41,921 nucleotides of DNA from Candidatus Omnitrophota bacterium (GTDB lineage: Bacteria > Omnitrophota > Gorgyraeia > Zapsychrales > Fredricksoniimonadaceae). Both the position numbers and the translations under genes were made by a program. Shown in pieces: positions 8,933-17,647 of this stretch (positions within the stretch are counted from its first letter, which is position 1; each line of letters opens with the position of its first letter). The notes under the pieces are model-generated. The model was not told the origin of the DNA, did no database searches, and saw nothing but the letters and a program-made list of their open reading frames with translations. Location: contig JADFYI010000002.1 of NCBI GenBank assembly GCA_015233145.1, positions 2,574-44,494 on the forward strand, written 5' to 3'.

Positions 8933-10135
8933 TTATTGTTTGGAATTTGGGGAAAGCATGTCTTTGGCCAGATTCTGGCCTAAAGTATAGCAGGCCTTAA
9001 GCACATCATCTGCTGGCGCGCATTTGGCTTCCGGGCATGGAGAAATCAGTTTCCACGGTCCTTTTTGCGAGAAATCCTTGAGCCTTGAGAGGGGCGAAGC
9101 GCTCCAGCTGAAAGAGCCGAACAGCCCCAAAGAACGTCCGTGCAATCCGGTGTTCTCCAGAAGCTCAAGCAATCCATTCATGAGCGGAAAAATTTTGCCA
9201 TTATAGGTACAGCTTCCCAGAACCAGGGCTTTGTGGACCCATATTTCGCTTAAAATAAATGACGCGTGAGTTTTTGAGACATTAAAAATTTGCGTTTCCT
9301 TGACTCCGTTTTCAGTGAGCCCCTGGCCAACCGCCTCAGCCATTTTTTCCGTGTGACCATACATTGATGCGTAAGCAATGACAGCCCCGGGCTTTGTTTC
9401 TTGACGGCTCCAGCCTGAATAAAGATTGATAATGCGCTGCGGGGCCTCACGATAAACAGGGCCGTGTGTGGAGGCCAGGATTTTGATAGGGAGCGGTTTT
9501 ATTTTCTCAATGGCCTTTTGCACCGGCAGGCAATATTTACCGATCACATTGCTGAAATACCTGCGGATCTCAGGGGTAAGGGCCTCAATATCCACTTCAT
9601 CATCAAAAATTCCGCCGGGCAATGTCCCAAACCCTCCAAAAACATCACCTGAAAAAAGCGTCTGGGTTGTGCGTTCATAGGTCATCATGGTTTCCGGCCA
9701 ATGCGCCATGGGGGTCATGAAAAATTCAAACGTATGGCGGCCAAGCGAAATTTTTTCATTTTCCGTGATGATCTTGACAGGGTTTGCGATGTTATAAAAC
9801 CCTTTCAAAAGGCTGATGGTTTTTTCATTCCCCACAATGCACATTTTAGGATAACGGCCTGCCAAAGGGGCAATGGCGCCGGAATGGTCGGGCTCAATGT
9901 GATTAATGACAAGGTAATCGAGGGCTTTTCCGGCAAGAGTTGACTCAAGGCTCATCATGAAGTCATCCGAAAAATTTCTTTTCACAGCATCAATGAGCGC
10001 TGTTTTGTCATCGCGGATCAAATAAGAGTTGTAGGAAATACCCTGGGGGATTGGCCAAAGGGCTTCAAAAAGCTCTGTCTCAAAGTCATTGACGCCGATC
10101 CAGGAAATTTTTTCTGTAAGAGGTATTGTGGCCAT
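8933..10135 (-). CDS. Flavodiiron protein (A-type flavoprotein, FprA-like)
   Basis: Cytoplasmic oxygen or nitric-oxide reductase of 400 residues. The metallo-beta-lactamase-like domain has all diiron ligands: His79, Glu81, Asp83 and His84 (HIEPDH), His145, Asp164 (SGDVFGG) and His224 (STHGPVY). The flavodoxin domain from about residue 250 has the FMN phosphate loop YASMYGHTEKMAE and the ring-binding segments GSCTYNGKI and GSFSWSAS. No rubredoxin or flavin-reductase domain is attached, so electrons must come from a separate carrier. It is divergent, across an 81-base gap, from the KorAB-type ferredoxin oxidoreductase; a role in protecting that oxygen-sensitive enzyme is a reasonable inference. 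Confidence 0.93.
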   Translation of the reverse strand: MATIPLTEKISWIGVNDFETELFEALWPIPQGISYNSYLIRDDKTALIDAVKRNFSDDFMMSLESTLAGKALDYLVINHIEPDHSGAIAPLAGRYPKMCIVGNEKTISLLKGFYNIANPVKIITENEKISLGRHTFEFFMTPMAHWPETMMTYERTTQTLFSGDVFGGFGTLPGGIFDDEVDIEALTPEIRRYFSNVIGKYCLPVQKAIEKIKPLPIKILASTHGPVYREAPQRIINLYSGWSRQETKPGAVIAYASMYGHTEKMAEAVGQGLTENGVKETQIFNVSKTHASFILSEIWVHKALVLGSCTYNGKIFPLMNGLLELLENTGLHGRSLGLFGSFSWSASPLSRLKDFSQKGPWKLISPCPEAKCAPADDVLKACYTLGQNLAKDMLSPNSKQ

Positions 10136-10152
10136 AGGCTGAAAGGATTTCT

Positions 10153-10182
10153 TTGTTTAGGATACTAATTACTGGATATTAT
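10153..10182 (+). promoter_or_regulatory. Possible promoter for the 2-oxoacid oxidoreductase genes
   Basis: TTGTTT (10153-10158) and TATTAT (10177-10182) with an 18-base spacer, in the short gap between divergent genes and about 35 bases before the start at 10217. The -35 box is weak, so this is tentative. Confidence 0.35.
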
Positions 10183-10216
10183 AAAGCCAAAATCAATTTG
10201 ATGGATAAAAAATTTT

Positions 10217-11914
10217 ATGTCAAGCCAACGAACCTTTCAACATGATATTTCCGTTGTTTTGGCGGGAGAAGCAGGCCAGGGGATTGCCACAGTTGAACAG
10301 GTTTTCATGCGAACCCTTAAAACCGCGGGATATCATGTTTCTGCGACCAAAGAATACATGTCCCGTGTGCGCGGAGGAACAAATACAACCGAGATCCGCG
10401 TTGCCTCAAGGCCCATTGCAGCTTTTGTGGACCGGATTGATCTTCTTGTGGAGCTGAACCCCAAGGCTGTTGACCATGTCAAAAACAGGCTGTCTTCTTC
10501 GACAATTATTATTGCTGATGAGAACAGTGTCAAAGATTTGCCTCAGCTGGTGCTTACAGTCCCTTTTGCCAGGATCGCGCAGGAATTGGGCGACCGCATT
10601 TTGTCCAATACCATCGCTTTGGGGTTTTTGGCGGCCTTGTTTGATATTCCGTCGCAAGAACTGATTGACCAGGTCAGGCGTTCTTTTGGGAAAAAAGAAG
10701 GGGATATTATTGAAAAAAACTGTTCGGCAGCCCAACAAGGCTTTGACCTTGGCCGTCAGGCTGCTTTTAAGCATCAATTATCTGTTCAAATTGAACGCAA
10801 CCCCTCTGTCAAAAAAGAGATGATCGTAGGCGGCCATGAAGCCGCGGCCCTGGGGGCTGTTGTCGGCGGATGCAATTTTCTGGCCTCTTATCCGATGTCG
10901 CCTTCAACTGGAGTCCTCACATTCCTGGCCCAGCACGCGGATGAGTTTGGCATTGTTGTTGAGCAGGCCGAGGATGAAATTGCGGCCATGAATATGGGGC
11001 TTGGCAGCTGGTATGCCGGAGGCCGGGCCATGGTCACCACATCAGGCGGCGGTTTTTCTCTTATGACAGAAGGCTTAAGCCTGGCCGGGGCCATTGAATC
11101 ACCCATGGTCATTTATCTGGCCCAGAGGCCAGGGCCTGCCACCGGCCTTCCCACGCGGACAGAGCAGGGGGATTTGGACCTTGCCCTTTATGCCGGCCAT
11201 GGTGATTTCCCCAGAGCGATCTTCACTCCCGGGACACTCAAGGACATCTTTCTTTTGACAGCCATGGCCTTTGATCTTGCTGACCTCTATCAAGTCCCTG
11301 TTTTTATTTTAACCGACCAGGGGTTGCTTGATCTTTATCATACTCTTTCTGAGTTTCCAGCCGTAACTGTCAAGGCGTCAAACCATATTGTTAAGACAAC
11401 ACCTGATTATAAACGCTACAAATTTACAGACAGCGGGCTTTCACCGCGCGGTATCCCTGGTTTTGGCGAGGGAATTGTCTGTGTTGACAGTGACGAGCAC
11501 GATGAAGGCGGCTATATTACGGAAGACAGTCAAACCCGCAAAGCCATGGTTGACAAACGCATGAAAAAACATGGCTTGCTTCTTAAAGATGTTTTGGCGC
11601 CTCAATTTTTTGGGGAAAAAGATTATAAGAAACTGATCCTTGGCTGGGGGTCGAGCTTCCATGCAATTCGGGAGGCCATGGAACAACAGAGCGACCTGGA
11701 TACGGCTTTCTTGTATTTTCGACAGGTTTATCCGTTTCCTGATATGGCCATTCCCCTGATTGAAAAGGCAAAAGAAGTGGTTTGCGTCGAGAATAATGCT
11801 TCAGGCCAATTTGCCAAACTGTTAAGGCGGGAGACAGGCCTGGCTGTGCATAAAAAGATTTTAAAATATGACGGATCGCCATTTTCTGTGGAAGAGCTTG
11901 TCCGACAGATTTAA
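10217..11914 (+). CDS. korA: 2-oxoacid:ferredoxin oxidoreductase, fused gamma-alpha subunit (KorA type)
   Basis: Subunit of an enzyme that oxidatively decarboxylates 2-oxoacids to acyl-CoA, reducing ferredoxin. Residues about 10-190 are the gamma domain ([30 protein letters not shown]). Residues about 200-565 are the alpha domain, with [40 protein letters not shown] and [15 protein letters not shown], the last being typical of 2-oxoglutarate-type enzymes with fused gamma-alpha chains. The beta subunit follows 11 bases later. The exact substrate (2-oxoglutarate, pyruvate or a wider range) cannot be fixed from sequence alone. No ferredoxin domain is fused. Confidence 0.9.
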   Translation: MSSQRTFQHDISVVLAGEAGQGIATVEQVFMRTLKTAGYHVSATKEYMSRVRGGTNTTEIRVASRPIAAFVDRIDLLVELNPKAVDHVKNRLSSSTIIIADENSVKDLPQLVLTVPFARIAQELGDRILSNTIALGFLAALFDIPSQELIDQVRRSFGKKEGDIIEKNCSAAQQGFDLGRQAAFKHQLSVQIERNPSVKKEMIVGGHEAAALGAVVGGCNFLASYPMSPSTGVLTFLAQHADEFGIVVEQAEDEIAAMNMGLGSWYAGGRAMVTTSGGGFSLMTEGLSLAGAIESPMVIYLAQRPGPATGLPTRTEQGDLDLALYAGHGDFPRAIFTPGTLKDIFLLTAMAFDLADLYQVPVFILTDQGLLDLYHTLSEFPAVTVKASNHIVKTTPDYKRYKFTDSGLSPRGIPGFGEGIVCVDSDEHDEGGYITEDSQTRKAMVDKRMKKHGLLLKDVLAPQFFGEKDYKKLILGWGSSFHAIREAMEQQSDLDTAFLYFRQVYPFPDMAIPLIEKAKEVVCVENNASGQFAKLLRRETGLAVHKKILKYDGSPFSVEELVRQI

Positions 11915-11925
11915 CGAGGTGTTTT

Positions 11926-12789
11926 ATGGCTAAAACAATTTACGATTTTCCTGAAGCGGAAATTTCCTGGTGCCCGGGATGCGGCAACTTCGGAATCCTG
12001 ACATTTCTTAAGGATGTTCTTGCCGAGGTTGCGCCGGATCCTCAAAAACTTGTTCTTGTCTCTGGCATTGGCCAGGCCGCCAAACTTCCGCAATATGTGA
12101 AAGGCCATTACTTTAACGGCCTTCACGGCCGCGCCCTTCCGCCAGCGACCGCAATCAAGGTTTCCAATCCAAGCCTCACTGTTGTTGTCACAAGCGGGGA
12201 TGGGGATATGTATGGTGAGGGCGGCAACCATTTTATCCATACCATCCGCCGGAATCCTGATATAACGGTTATTGTGCACAACAACATGGTTTATGGCCTC
12301 ACCAAGGGGCAGGCTTCGCCGACAAGTTCCAGGGGCTTTAAAACTCCGGTCCAGGCCAATGGCGTGATTTTAGAGCCTTTTAATCCGCTCGCGGTCGCCA
12401 TTGCGCTGGACGCGTCTTTCGTGGCCAGAATTTTTATGGGGTTTAAGGACCATTCCGAGGAAGTGCTTAAAAAAGCCATCCTCCATAAAGGCTTTTCTTT
12501 AGTTGATGTCTTTCAACCCTGCGTAACTTATAACAAATTGAATACTTACCAGTGGTTCCGGGAAAAGACATATTTCCTGGATTCTTCTCACGATCCTAAA
12601 AACCGTGCGCAGGCATTTCAAAAGGCCATTGAAACTGATAAATTTCCCTTGGGAATCTTTTATCAGCAGACGGAAAAACCTGTGTTCGAAGACCAACTCG
12701 TGGCTTATCGTGATGACAAAACTCCTCTTTTTGAAAGAAAACCCAACCTGGATCGTGTCCAAGCCATTATGCACAAGCTCCGCCAGTAA
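11926..12789 (+). CDS. korB: 2-oxoacid:ferredoxin oxidoreductase beta subunit (KorB type)
   Basis: Thiamine-diphosphate-binding subunit, 287 residues. The TPP motif runs from [14 protein letters not shown] to [12 protein letters not shown]. Cluster-ligand candidates are Cys16 and Cys19 (WCPGCGNFG) and Cys199 (QPCVTYN). The third classical ligand, Cys in G-I-G-C, is Gln50 here ([12 protein letters not shown]), so the [4Fe-4S] cluster may be three-Cys ligated or altered. The ribosome-binding site CGAGGTG precedes the ATG and the gene is co-transcribed with the alpha subunit. A small cysteine peptide and a terminator follow. Confidence 0.9.
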   Translation: MAKTIYDFPEAEISWCPGCGNFGILTFLKDVLAEVAPDPQKLVLVSGIGQAAKLPQYVKGHYFNGLHGRALPPATAIKVSNPSLTVVVTSGDGDMYGEGGNHFIHTIRRNPDITVIVHNNMVYGLTKGQASPTSSRGFKTPVQANGVILEPFNPLAVAIALDASFVARIFMGFKDHSEEVLKKAILHKGFSLVDVFQPCVTYNKLNTYQWFREKTYFLDSSHDPKNRAQAFQKAIETDKFPLGIFYQQTEKPVFEDQLVAYRDDKTPLFERKPNLDRVQAIMHKLRQ

Positions 12790-12824
12790 ATTTTGTTGAT
12801 ATGGAACGCCAGGAGGTGAGCTGT

Positions 12825-12893
12825 ATGAAAAGAAAAAGCCCAGGTTCCAAAAAAAGAGCTCAGGCCAGTGACTGCTCTTCCTGTTCATCATGA
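12825..12893 (+). CDS. Very short Cys-containing peptide (22 residues)
   Basis: A 22-codon frame not matching anything I know. It begins with a basic stretch (M-K-R-K-S-P-G-S-K-K-R) and ends with D-C-S-S-C-S-S, a C-x2-C pair at the very C-terminus. Support for real translation is a near-perfect ribosome-binding site AGGAGGTGA at 12811-12819, 8 bases before the ATG, with an intrinsic terminator directly downstream. It sits 35 bases after korB, so it is the last cistron of that operon. A longer form from ATG 12801 is in frame but ignores the ribosome-binding site. It could be a metal-binding or redox peptide, or a leader; function unknown. Confidence 0.5.
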   Translation: MKRKSPGSKKRAQASDCSSCSS

Positions 12894-12924
12894 ATGAAGA
12901 AGAAAAACTGAGCCTGATAACCTA

Positions 12925-12959
12925 AAGCCCGGGTGCTTGTAAAACAAGCCCCCGGGCTT
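12925..12959 (+). terminator. Intrinsic terminator after korAB and the small peptide
   Basis: A 16-bp stem (one mismatch) with arms 12925-12940 and 12944-12959 and an AAA loop, core GCCCGGG/CCCGGGC. The following bases are T-rich but not a pure U-tract (TTATTACTCC). It separates the korAB unit from the SulP operon. Confidence 0.75.
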
Positions 12960-13005
12960 ATTATTACTCCTTGATTTTCATTGTTAAAATTTTTTCACTT
13001 ATACA

Positions 13006-13033
13006 TTTACATATTGCAAAGTTAACATATAAT
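13006..13033 (+). promoter_or_regulatory. Sigma70-type promoter of the SulP/Hyf-like operon
   Basis: TTTACA (13006-13011), 16-base spacer, TATAAT (13028-13033). The predicted start near 13040 leaves an untranslated leader of about 75 bases before the SulP ATG. It is the only convincing promoter seen before the whole 13116-22981 gene run. Confidence 0.7.
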
Positions 13034-13115
13034 AAAAAAATATTGGGTTTCCTCTGTGCGTTCATCTCCCAAAAATCAGCCATTATTAACAATTCAATAG
13101 AAAAGAGTCTGTGGT

Positions 13116-14768
13116 ATGTTCGCCCCAAAATTGTTCACCTGTCTTAAGGATTATTCCAAAGAAAAATTTATTTCCGATTGTGTTGCCGGCATTATCGTTG
13201 GAGTTGTTGCCATTCCCTTGGCCATTGCCTTTGCGATTGCCTCAGGGGTCTCTCCGGATAAGGGGCTTCTCACCGCGGTTATTGCGGGGTTTTTTATTTC
13301 CATGCTGGGTGGAAGTCGCGTCCAGATCGGAGGGCCGACAGGAGCCTTTGTTGTTATTGTTTACGGCATTGTCCAAAAACACGGGGTAGACGGCCTTATT
13401 ATTGCAACCTTGATGGCCGGAATCCTTCTTGTCATCATGGGCATTGCCCAGCTCGGCACAGCGGTAAAATTTATTCCGCATTCGGTGATCGTTGGCTTTA
13501 CCAGCGGCATTGCCGTGATAATTTTCTCCTCACAAGTGAAAGATTTCCTCGGGCTTCATATTGATAAAGTCCCTGCAGAATTTGTGGAAAAGTGGCGGAT
13601 TTTTATTCAACATATCGGAACACTGAATTATGATGCCTTTATCCTGGGGATTTTAACAATCCTTATTATTGCAATAGCCCCCCGAATTTTTAAAAAAGTC
13701 CCGGGAGCGCTTTTGGCCCTTATTGCTGTTTCCACCCTGACAGCATTCCTGCATCTTCCGGTGGAGACAATCGGGAGCCGTTTTGGAGAATTACCACATG
13801 CCTTGCCAATGCCTCATTTTCCTGTGATAGGGCTTGCAACAGTCAGGGAGTTGTTTCAACCTGCGCTGACCATTGCCCTTTTAGGAGCTATTGAATCGCT
13901 GTTATCAGCCATTGTTGCGGATGGCATGATTGGCGCCAGGCACCGCTCCAATACAGAGCTTATCGCTCAGGGAGTGGGGAATATCACTTCTGCTCTTTTT
14001 GGAGGCATTCCAGCAACAGGAGCAATCGCAAGAACTGTCACTAACATCAAAAACAATGGGCGGACTCCTGTGGCAGGCATGGTTCATGCAGTCACAGTCC
14101 TTTTGATCATGCTCTTTTTGGGGGCCTGGATCAAATACGTTCCTCTGGCATGCCTGGCAGGTATTTTGGTTGTGGTGGCCTATCACATGAGTGAATGGCG
14201 TTCGTTTTGCGAGCTTCTCAAATGGTCCCGGGGCGGCAGTTTGGTCTTGCTGGCAACATTTTTACTCACAGTTTTTGTGGACCTGAATGCCGCCATTGAA
14301 GTCGGGGTGGTGCTCGCTGCGTTCATCTTTATGAAACGCATGTCCGAGGCCACAAACATTAAAGTTGTTGCGCATGAATTTTCAGAAGATGCCAAAGGCG
14401 AAGATCGTCCTCTTTCAACATTTTCTATCCCCCAGGGCGTTGATATTTATGAAATTAACGGCCCGCTCTTTTTCGGGGCAGCTAACCGTTTCGATGAAAT
14501 CGACAGGCAGGTGAGCGATAAACCAAAAGTGAGGATACTGCGTTTCCGTGATGTGCCGTTGATTGATTCAACGGGCATGCATGCGCTTAAAGGCTTTTAC
14601 GATAAATGCAAACGGGACCGCATCCATTTAATTATTACAGGTCTCCATGTTCAACCCTTGAATGAAATGGTAAAATCCAACCTGTATGATTTGATAGGAG
14701 AGGCCAATGTTTTCTCCAGCATGAAAGAGGCCATCGGCCGGGCAGAGGAATTATTAAAAGTAAAATAA
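13116..14768 (+). CDS. SulP/SLC26-family anion transporter with STAS domain
   Basis: Integral inner-membrane transporter, 550 residues, with about 11-12 hydrophobic segments (residues 20-400) followed by a cytoplasmic STAS domain (about 445-545). Family motifs include the N-terminal AGIIVGVVAIPLAIAFAIASG and GPTGAFVVIVYGIV segments, the mid-region SALFGGIPATGAIARTVTNIK, and the STAS segment DVPLIDSTGMHALKGF with its conserved D-S-T. SulP members carry sulfate, bicarbonate (BicA) or other anions; the substrate is not readable here. Gene order, 25 bases before an ArsR regulator and upstream of a Hyf-like complex, suggests the transported ion is tied to that complex. Confidence 0.9.
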   Translation: MFAPKLFTCLKDYSKEKFISDCVAGIIVGVVAIPLAIAFAIASGVSPDKGLLTAVIAGFFISMLGGSRVQIGGPTGAFVVIVYGIVQKHGVDGLIIATLMAGILLVIMGIAQLGTAVKFIPHSVIVGFTSGIAVIIFSSQVKDFLGLHIDKVPAEFVEKWRIFIQHIGTLNYDAFILGILTILIIAIAPRIFKKVPGALLALIAVSTLTAFLHLPVETIGSRFGELPHALPMPHFPVIGLATVRELFQPALTIALLGAIESLLSAIVADGMIGARHRSNTELIAQGVGNITSALFGGIPATGAIARTVTNIKNNGRTPVAGMVHAVTVLLIMLFLGAWIKYVPLACLAGILVVVAYHMSEWRSFCELLKWSRGGSLVLLATFLLTVFVDLNAAIEVGVVLAAFIFMKRMSEATNIKVVAHEFSEDAKGEDRPLSTFSIPQGVDIYEINGPLFFGAANRFDEIDRQVSDKPKVRILRFRDVPLIDSTGMHALKGFYDKCKRDRIHLIITGLHVQPLNEMVKSNLYDLIGEANVFSSMKEAIGRAEELLKVK

Positions 14769-14793
14769 ACCGGCTTGAACGCGGGGTGAAAAA

Positions 14794-15129
14794 ATGAAAA
14801 ATACCGATGATATGGTTTTCAAGATTAAGGCAGACTTTTTAAGGGCGTTATCGCATCCTGTCCGCCTTCAGGTCATCGAATATTTAAAAGACGGCGAGGC
14901 CAGTGTGGGTAAACTTGTCCAGGATTTGGGCGTTGAACAATCCAGCTTGTCGAGGCATCTGGCCATCTTGAGGGAACTGGGGGTTCTTGAGGCCAGACAA
15001 GAAAAAAAGAATGTGTATTACAATTTACATGATCATGATATTTTTAAAGTATTAAGGCCCATTGCAGAACTTCTCAGAAAAAAATTAAAACGCGGCGAAA
15101 AGCTACTGGAAAGTTTGGCCAAAGAATAG
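14794..15129 (+). CDS. ArsR-family transcriptional regulator without metal-binding cysteines
   Basis: A 111-residue winged-helix protein: RALSHPVRLQVIEYL opening, recognition helix VEQSSLSRHLAILRELG and wing EARQEKKNVYYNL, all typical of ArsR/SmtB regulators. The classical metal motif ELCVC is replaced by V-E-Q-S-S and the protein has no cysteine at all, so it does not sense arsenic, cadmium or thiols through Cys. A basic, Lys-rich C-terminal helix follows. It sits between the SulP transporter and an EIIA-like regulator and most likely controls this operon; the signal is unknown. Confidence 0.85.
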   Translation: MKNTDDMVFKIKADFLRALSHPVRLQVIEYLKDGEASVGKLVQDLGVEQSSLSRHLAILRELGVLEARQEKKNVYYNLHDHDIFKVLRPIAELLRKKLKRGEKLLESLAKE

Positions 15130-15137
15130 GATAAAAG

Positions 15138-15821
15138 ATGCAGTTGACCTTTCGTGATATTGAAAAAGCGTTTGAAATCGAGGAAAGAAAGCTTTACCAG
15201 TGGCTGAATACCCTCGGGATGCCGGCTGTCCGCGCCAATGACCAGTATTATTTTAACTCTGTTGAAGTCCTGGAATGGGCTTTAAAAAACCGTATTCCGC
15301 TCACACCAGGGGCACTCAAGCTTTGTGAAAAAACGCGTATGGGGCAGGATGTGATTACTCCCGCATTGTTGCGCGGCGGAGTTTGTTTTGACCTTGAAGG
15401 CGAACGCCGCGAAGATGTCCTTGAGAAAGTCCTCGACCTTTTGCCGTTACCGGCTCATATTCCTCTGGCACCTTTAAAAGATATGCTTTTATCCCGGGAA
15501 CAGGCTGGCACAACCGGTATAGGCAACGGCATTGCCATTCCTCATGTCAAGCATCCTGTTGTCCTGGCCGGGATGGAACCTGTGGTAGGGCTTTTCTTCC
15601 TTAAAAGGTCTGTTGATTTTTCAGCCCCTGACAAAGAAAGGGTGCACACCTTGTTTGTCATTTTATCTTCGTCATTCAAAGGGCACTTATCTTTATTGTC
15701 ACGGCTGGCATTTTGCCTGCAGGATGAGCGCGTTCAATCAGTGTTAAAGCATCGTGTGAACCGTGAAGAAATCCTTGCCACATTTCAGGTGGCAGAGTCA
15801 AAAACAGTACGGACAGCGTAA
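15138..15821 (+). CDS. HTH-PTS EIIA(Ntr) fusion regulator
   Basis: A 227-residue cytoplasmic protein. Residues 1-55 look like an excisionase/MerR-like helix-turn-helix (TFRDIEKAFEIEERKLYQWL, then YYFNSVEVLEWAL). Residues about 75-220 are a PTS EIIA type-2 domain of the nitrogen-PTS class: GTTGIGNGIAIPHVKHP with the phosphorylatable His136, then VGLFFLKRSVDFSAPD and VHTLFVILSS. EIIA(Ntr) proteins regulate potassium, nitrogen and transport processes by phosphorylation rather than sugar uptake. The stop overlaps the start of the next gene (TAATG), so it is made together with the membrane complex and may tune it. Confidence 0.85.
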   Translation: MQLTFRDIEKAFEIEERKLYQWLNTLGMPAVRANDQYYFNSVEVLEWALKNRIPLTPGALKLCEKTRMGQDVITPALLRGGVCFDLEGERREDVLEKVLDLLPLPAHIPLAPLKDMLLSREQAGTTGIGNGIAIPHVKHPVVLAGMEPVVGLFFLKRSVDFSAPDKERVHTLFVILSSSFKGHLSLLSRLAFCLQDERVQSVLKHRVNREEILATFQVAESKTVRTA

Positions 15822-17647
15822 TGAATAAAACACTCGAATTTTTGTGGCATGTTCCTTTTGGGGATTTCTCCCTGAGGCTTGATCCTTTAAGCGTTTTATT
15901 CCTGACAGCCATTTTTATTCTTGTTTTATGCGCAGGAATTTACGGGGTGGGGTATATGCGCTCCTATCAGGGGGGAAAAAGTCTGGGCCTCCACATTTTT
16001 TTTTATATACTCCTGGCCCTGGCCCTGATTGTCGTTGTGACTGCCAATAATGTGATCCTGTTTCTGGGCGCATGGGAAGTGCTGGCGATTTCTGTTTATT
16101 TCCTGATTGTGTTCCAGGATGAAAAGCCATCCGTGCGAAGAGCCGCGTTCCTTTACCTGATTGCCGCCCATTGCGGAACGTTTTGCCTTTTTTTGATGTT
16201 TTTCTTAATGGCTCATGCGGCTGGTTCCATGAACTTTGATGTGATGGCCCAGACAAACTTTTCTCCGGTGATTGCAGGAACGATTTTCTTTCTGGCGCTT
16301 TTGGGATTTGGAGTCAAGGCCGGTATTTTCCCCATGCATATCTGGCTGCCGTATGCGCATCCTGCAGCGCCGTCGCATGTGTCAGCGCTTTTGTCAGGTG
16401 TCGCAATCAAGACAGGAATTTATGGGATTTGCCGTATTCTATGGATTATCGGCGTCCTTCCGGACTGGTGCGGGTATGTTCTTTTGATTTTAGGAATTGT
16501 GTCAGGGGTCATGGGCGTTTTGTATGCTTTAGGACAGCATGAACTCAAAAAACTTTTGGCCTATCACAGCATTGAAAATATCGGCATTATTGTCCTGGGC
16601 CTTGGCATTGGATTGTTGGGGCGTAACCACCAGATGCCGTTTCTTGCAGTTCTTGGATTTGGCGGTGCGTTGCTCCATGTCTTTAATCATTCTGTTTTTA
16701 AGGGCCTGTTGTTCCTGGGCGCAGGTGCAGTCATTCAAAAAACACATACCGGAGAGATGGATCATCTGGGAGGCCTGGCCAAAACCATGCCCCTGGTAAG
16801 CGGGCTTTTTCTGATTGGAGCCCTGGCCATCTGCGGACTGCCGTTATTGAACGGATTCATCAGTGAATTTATTATCTTTTTTGGGCTTTTTCACGGGCTT
16901 TTAGGGCTTCCGTTGCAAGGTGCTGTCCTGTGCGCGCTTGGAATTTTATCACTGGCCTTGATGGGTGCTTTGGCCCTGGCCTGTTTTACTAAGGTTTACG
17001 GGACTGTGTTTTTAGGGGAACCGCGCAGGCCAACCCTGCCCACAGAAATGCCCATAAAAACTTCGCCATGGATGATTGTTCCCATGGTTATTCTCGCAGG
17101 CCTGTGTCTGTGGGTTGGCCTTAATCCTCAACCCATGGCCGGACTCGCTTTGGGGGGTGGAAAGTATTTAATTCACGCAGCGCCATTGTCAGTTATTGAT
17201 TTGAGCGAAATTTTTATCCCCTTATCAGTGGTCGTGAGTTGCACGTTTATTCTTATTCTCTTAATGGCTTTCCTGGCCGTGGCGCGTTGGGCCCTGTTAA
17301 GGTCGCGGCCCAGGCCCATCTCGGAAACCTGGAACTGCGGGTTTTCACATGTGACCCCGCGGTTTCAGTACACCTCTTCTTCGTTTGCCAGGCCGATCAC
17401 TGATTTTGTAAAAGCCCTTTTGCTTTTAAACCGCCACGGTGGGAAGGTGTCAGGGGAGTTTCCTGGAAAAATGCAGATATCTTCTTCAGTCCATGACGCC
17501 TCTGAAGAGAGGATGTTTCGACCTGTGTTTCTTGGCTTGACCCGTTTTTCCAAGAAACTTGAAGAGACCCGGATCCGTTATACACAGATATATCTCATGT
17601 ACATCTTTTTCTTTTTGATATTTTTACTGGCCTGGAAATTAAAATGA
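15821..17647 (+). CDS. hyfB: Proton-conducting membrane subunit HyfB/NuoL-like
   Basis: Antiporter-like membrane subunit of a group-4-hydrogenase-related complex, 608 residues and about 14-16 helices. Residues important for ion translocation are kept: Glu86 (GAWEVLA), Lys166 (GFGVKAG), Lys197 (SGVAIKTGIYG) and the LAYHSIENIGII segment with NHSVFKGLLFL. The C-terminal extension has the W-N-C-G and FQYTSSSFARP pattern seen in HyfB/HycC. So the pump part appears functional. It starts the six-gene membrane-complex block and overlaps the next gene by 4 bases. Confidence 0.9.
   Translation: MNKTLEFLWHVPFGDFSLRLDPLSVLFLTAIFILVLCAGIYGVGYMRSYQGGKSLGLHIFFYILLALALIVVVTANNVILFLGAWEVLAISVYFLIVFQDEKPSVRRAAFLYLIAAHCGTFCLFLMFFLMAHAAGSMNFDVMAQTNFSPVIAGTIFFLALLGFGVKAGIFPMHIWLPYAHPAAPSHVSALLSGVAIKTGIYGICRILWIIGVLPDWCGYVLLILGIVSGVMGVLYALGQHELKKLLAYHSIENIGIIVLGLGIGLLGRNHQMPFLAVLGFGGALLHVFNHSVFKGLLFLGAGAVIQKTHTGEMDHLGGLAKTMPLVSGLFLIGALAICGLPLLNGFISEFIIFFGLFHGLLGLPLQGAVLCALGILSLALMGALALACFTKVYGTVFLGEPRRPTLPTEMPIKTSPWMIVPMVILAGLCLWVGLNPQPMAGLALGGGKYLIHAAPLSVIDLSEIFIPLSVVVSCTFILILLMAFLAVARWALLRSRPRPISETWNCGFSHVTPRFQYTSSSFARPITDFVKALLLLNRHGGKVSGEFPGKMQISSSVHDASEERMFRPVFLGLTRFSKKLEETRIRYTQIYLMYIFFFLIFLLAWKLK

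Noticed and set aside
12890-12925. 11-codon frame overlapping the stop of the small Cys peptide (ATGA)
   Set aside because: Too short, no ribosome-binding site of its own, and it runs into the terminator stem.
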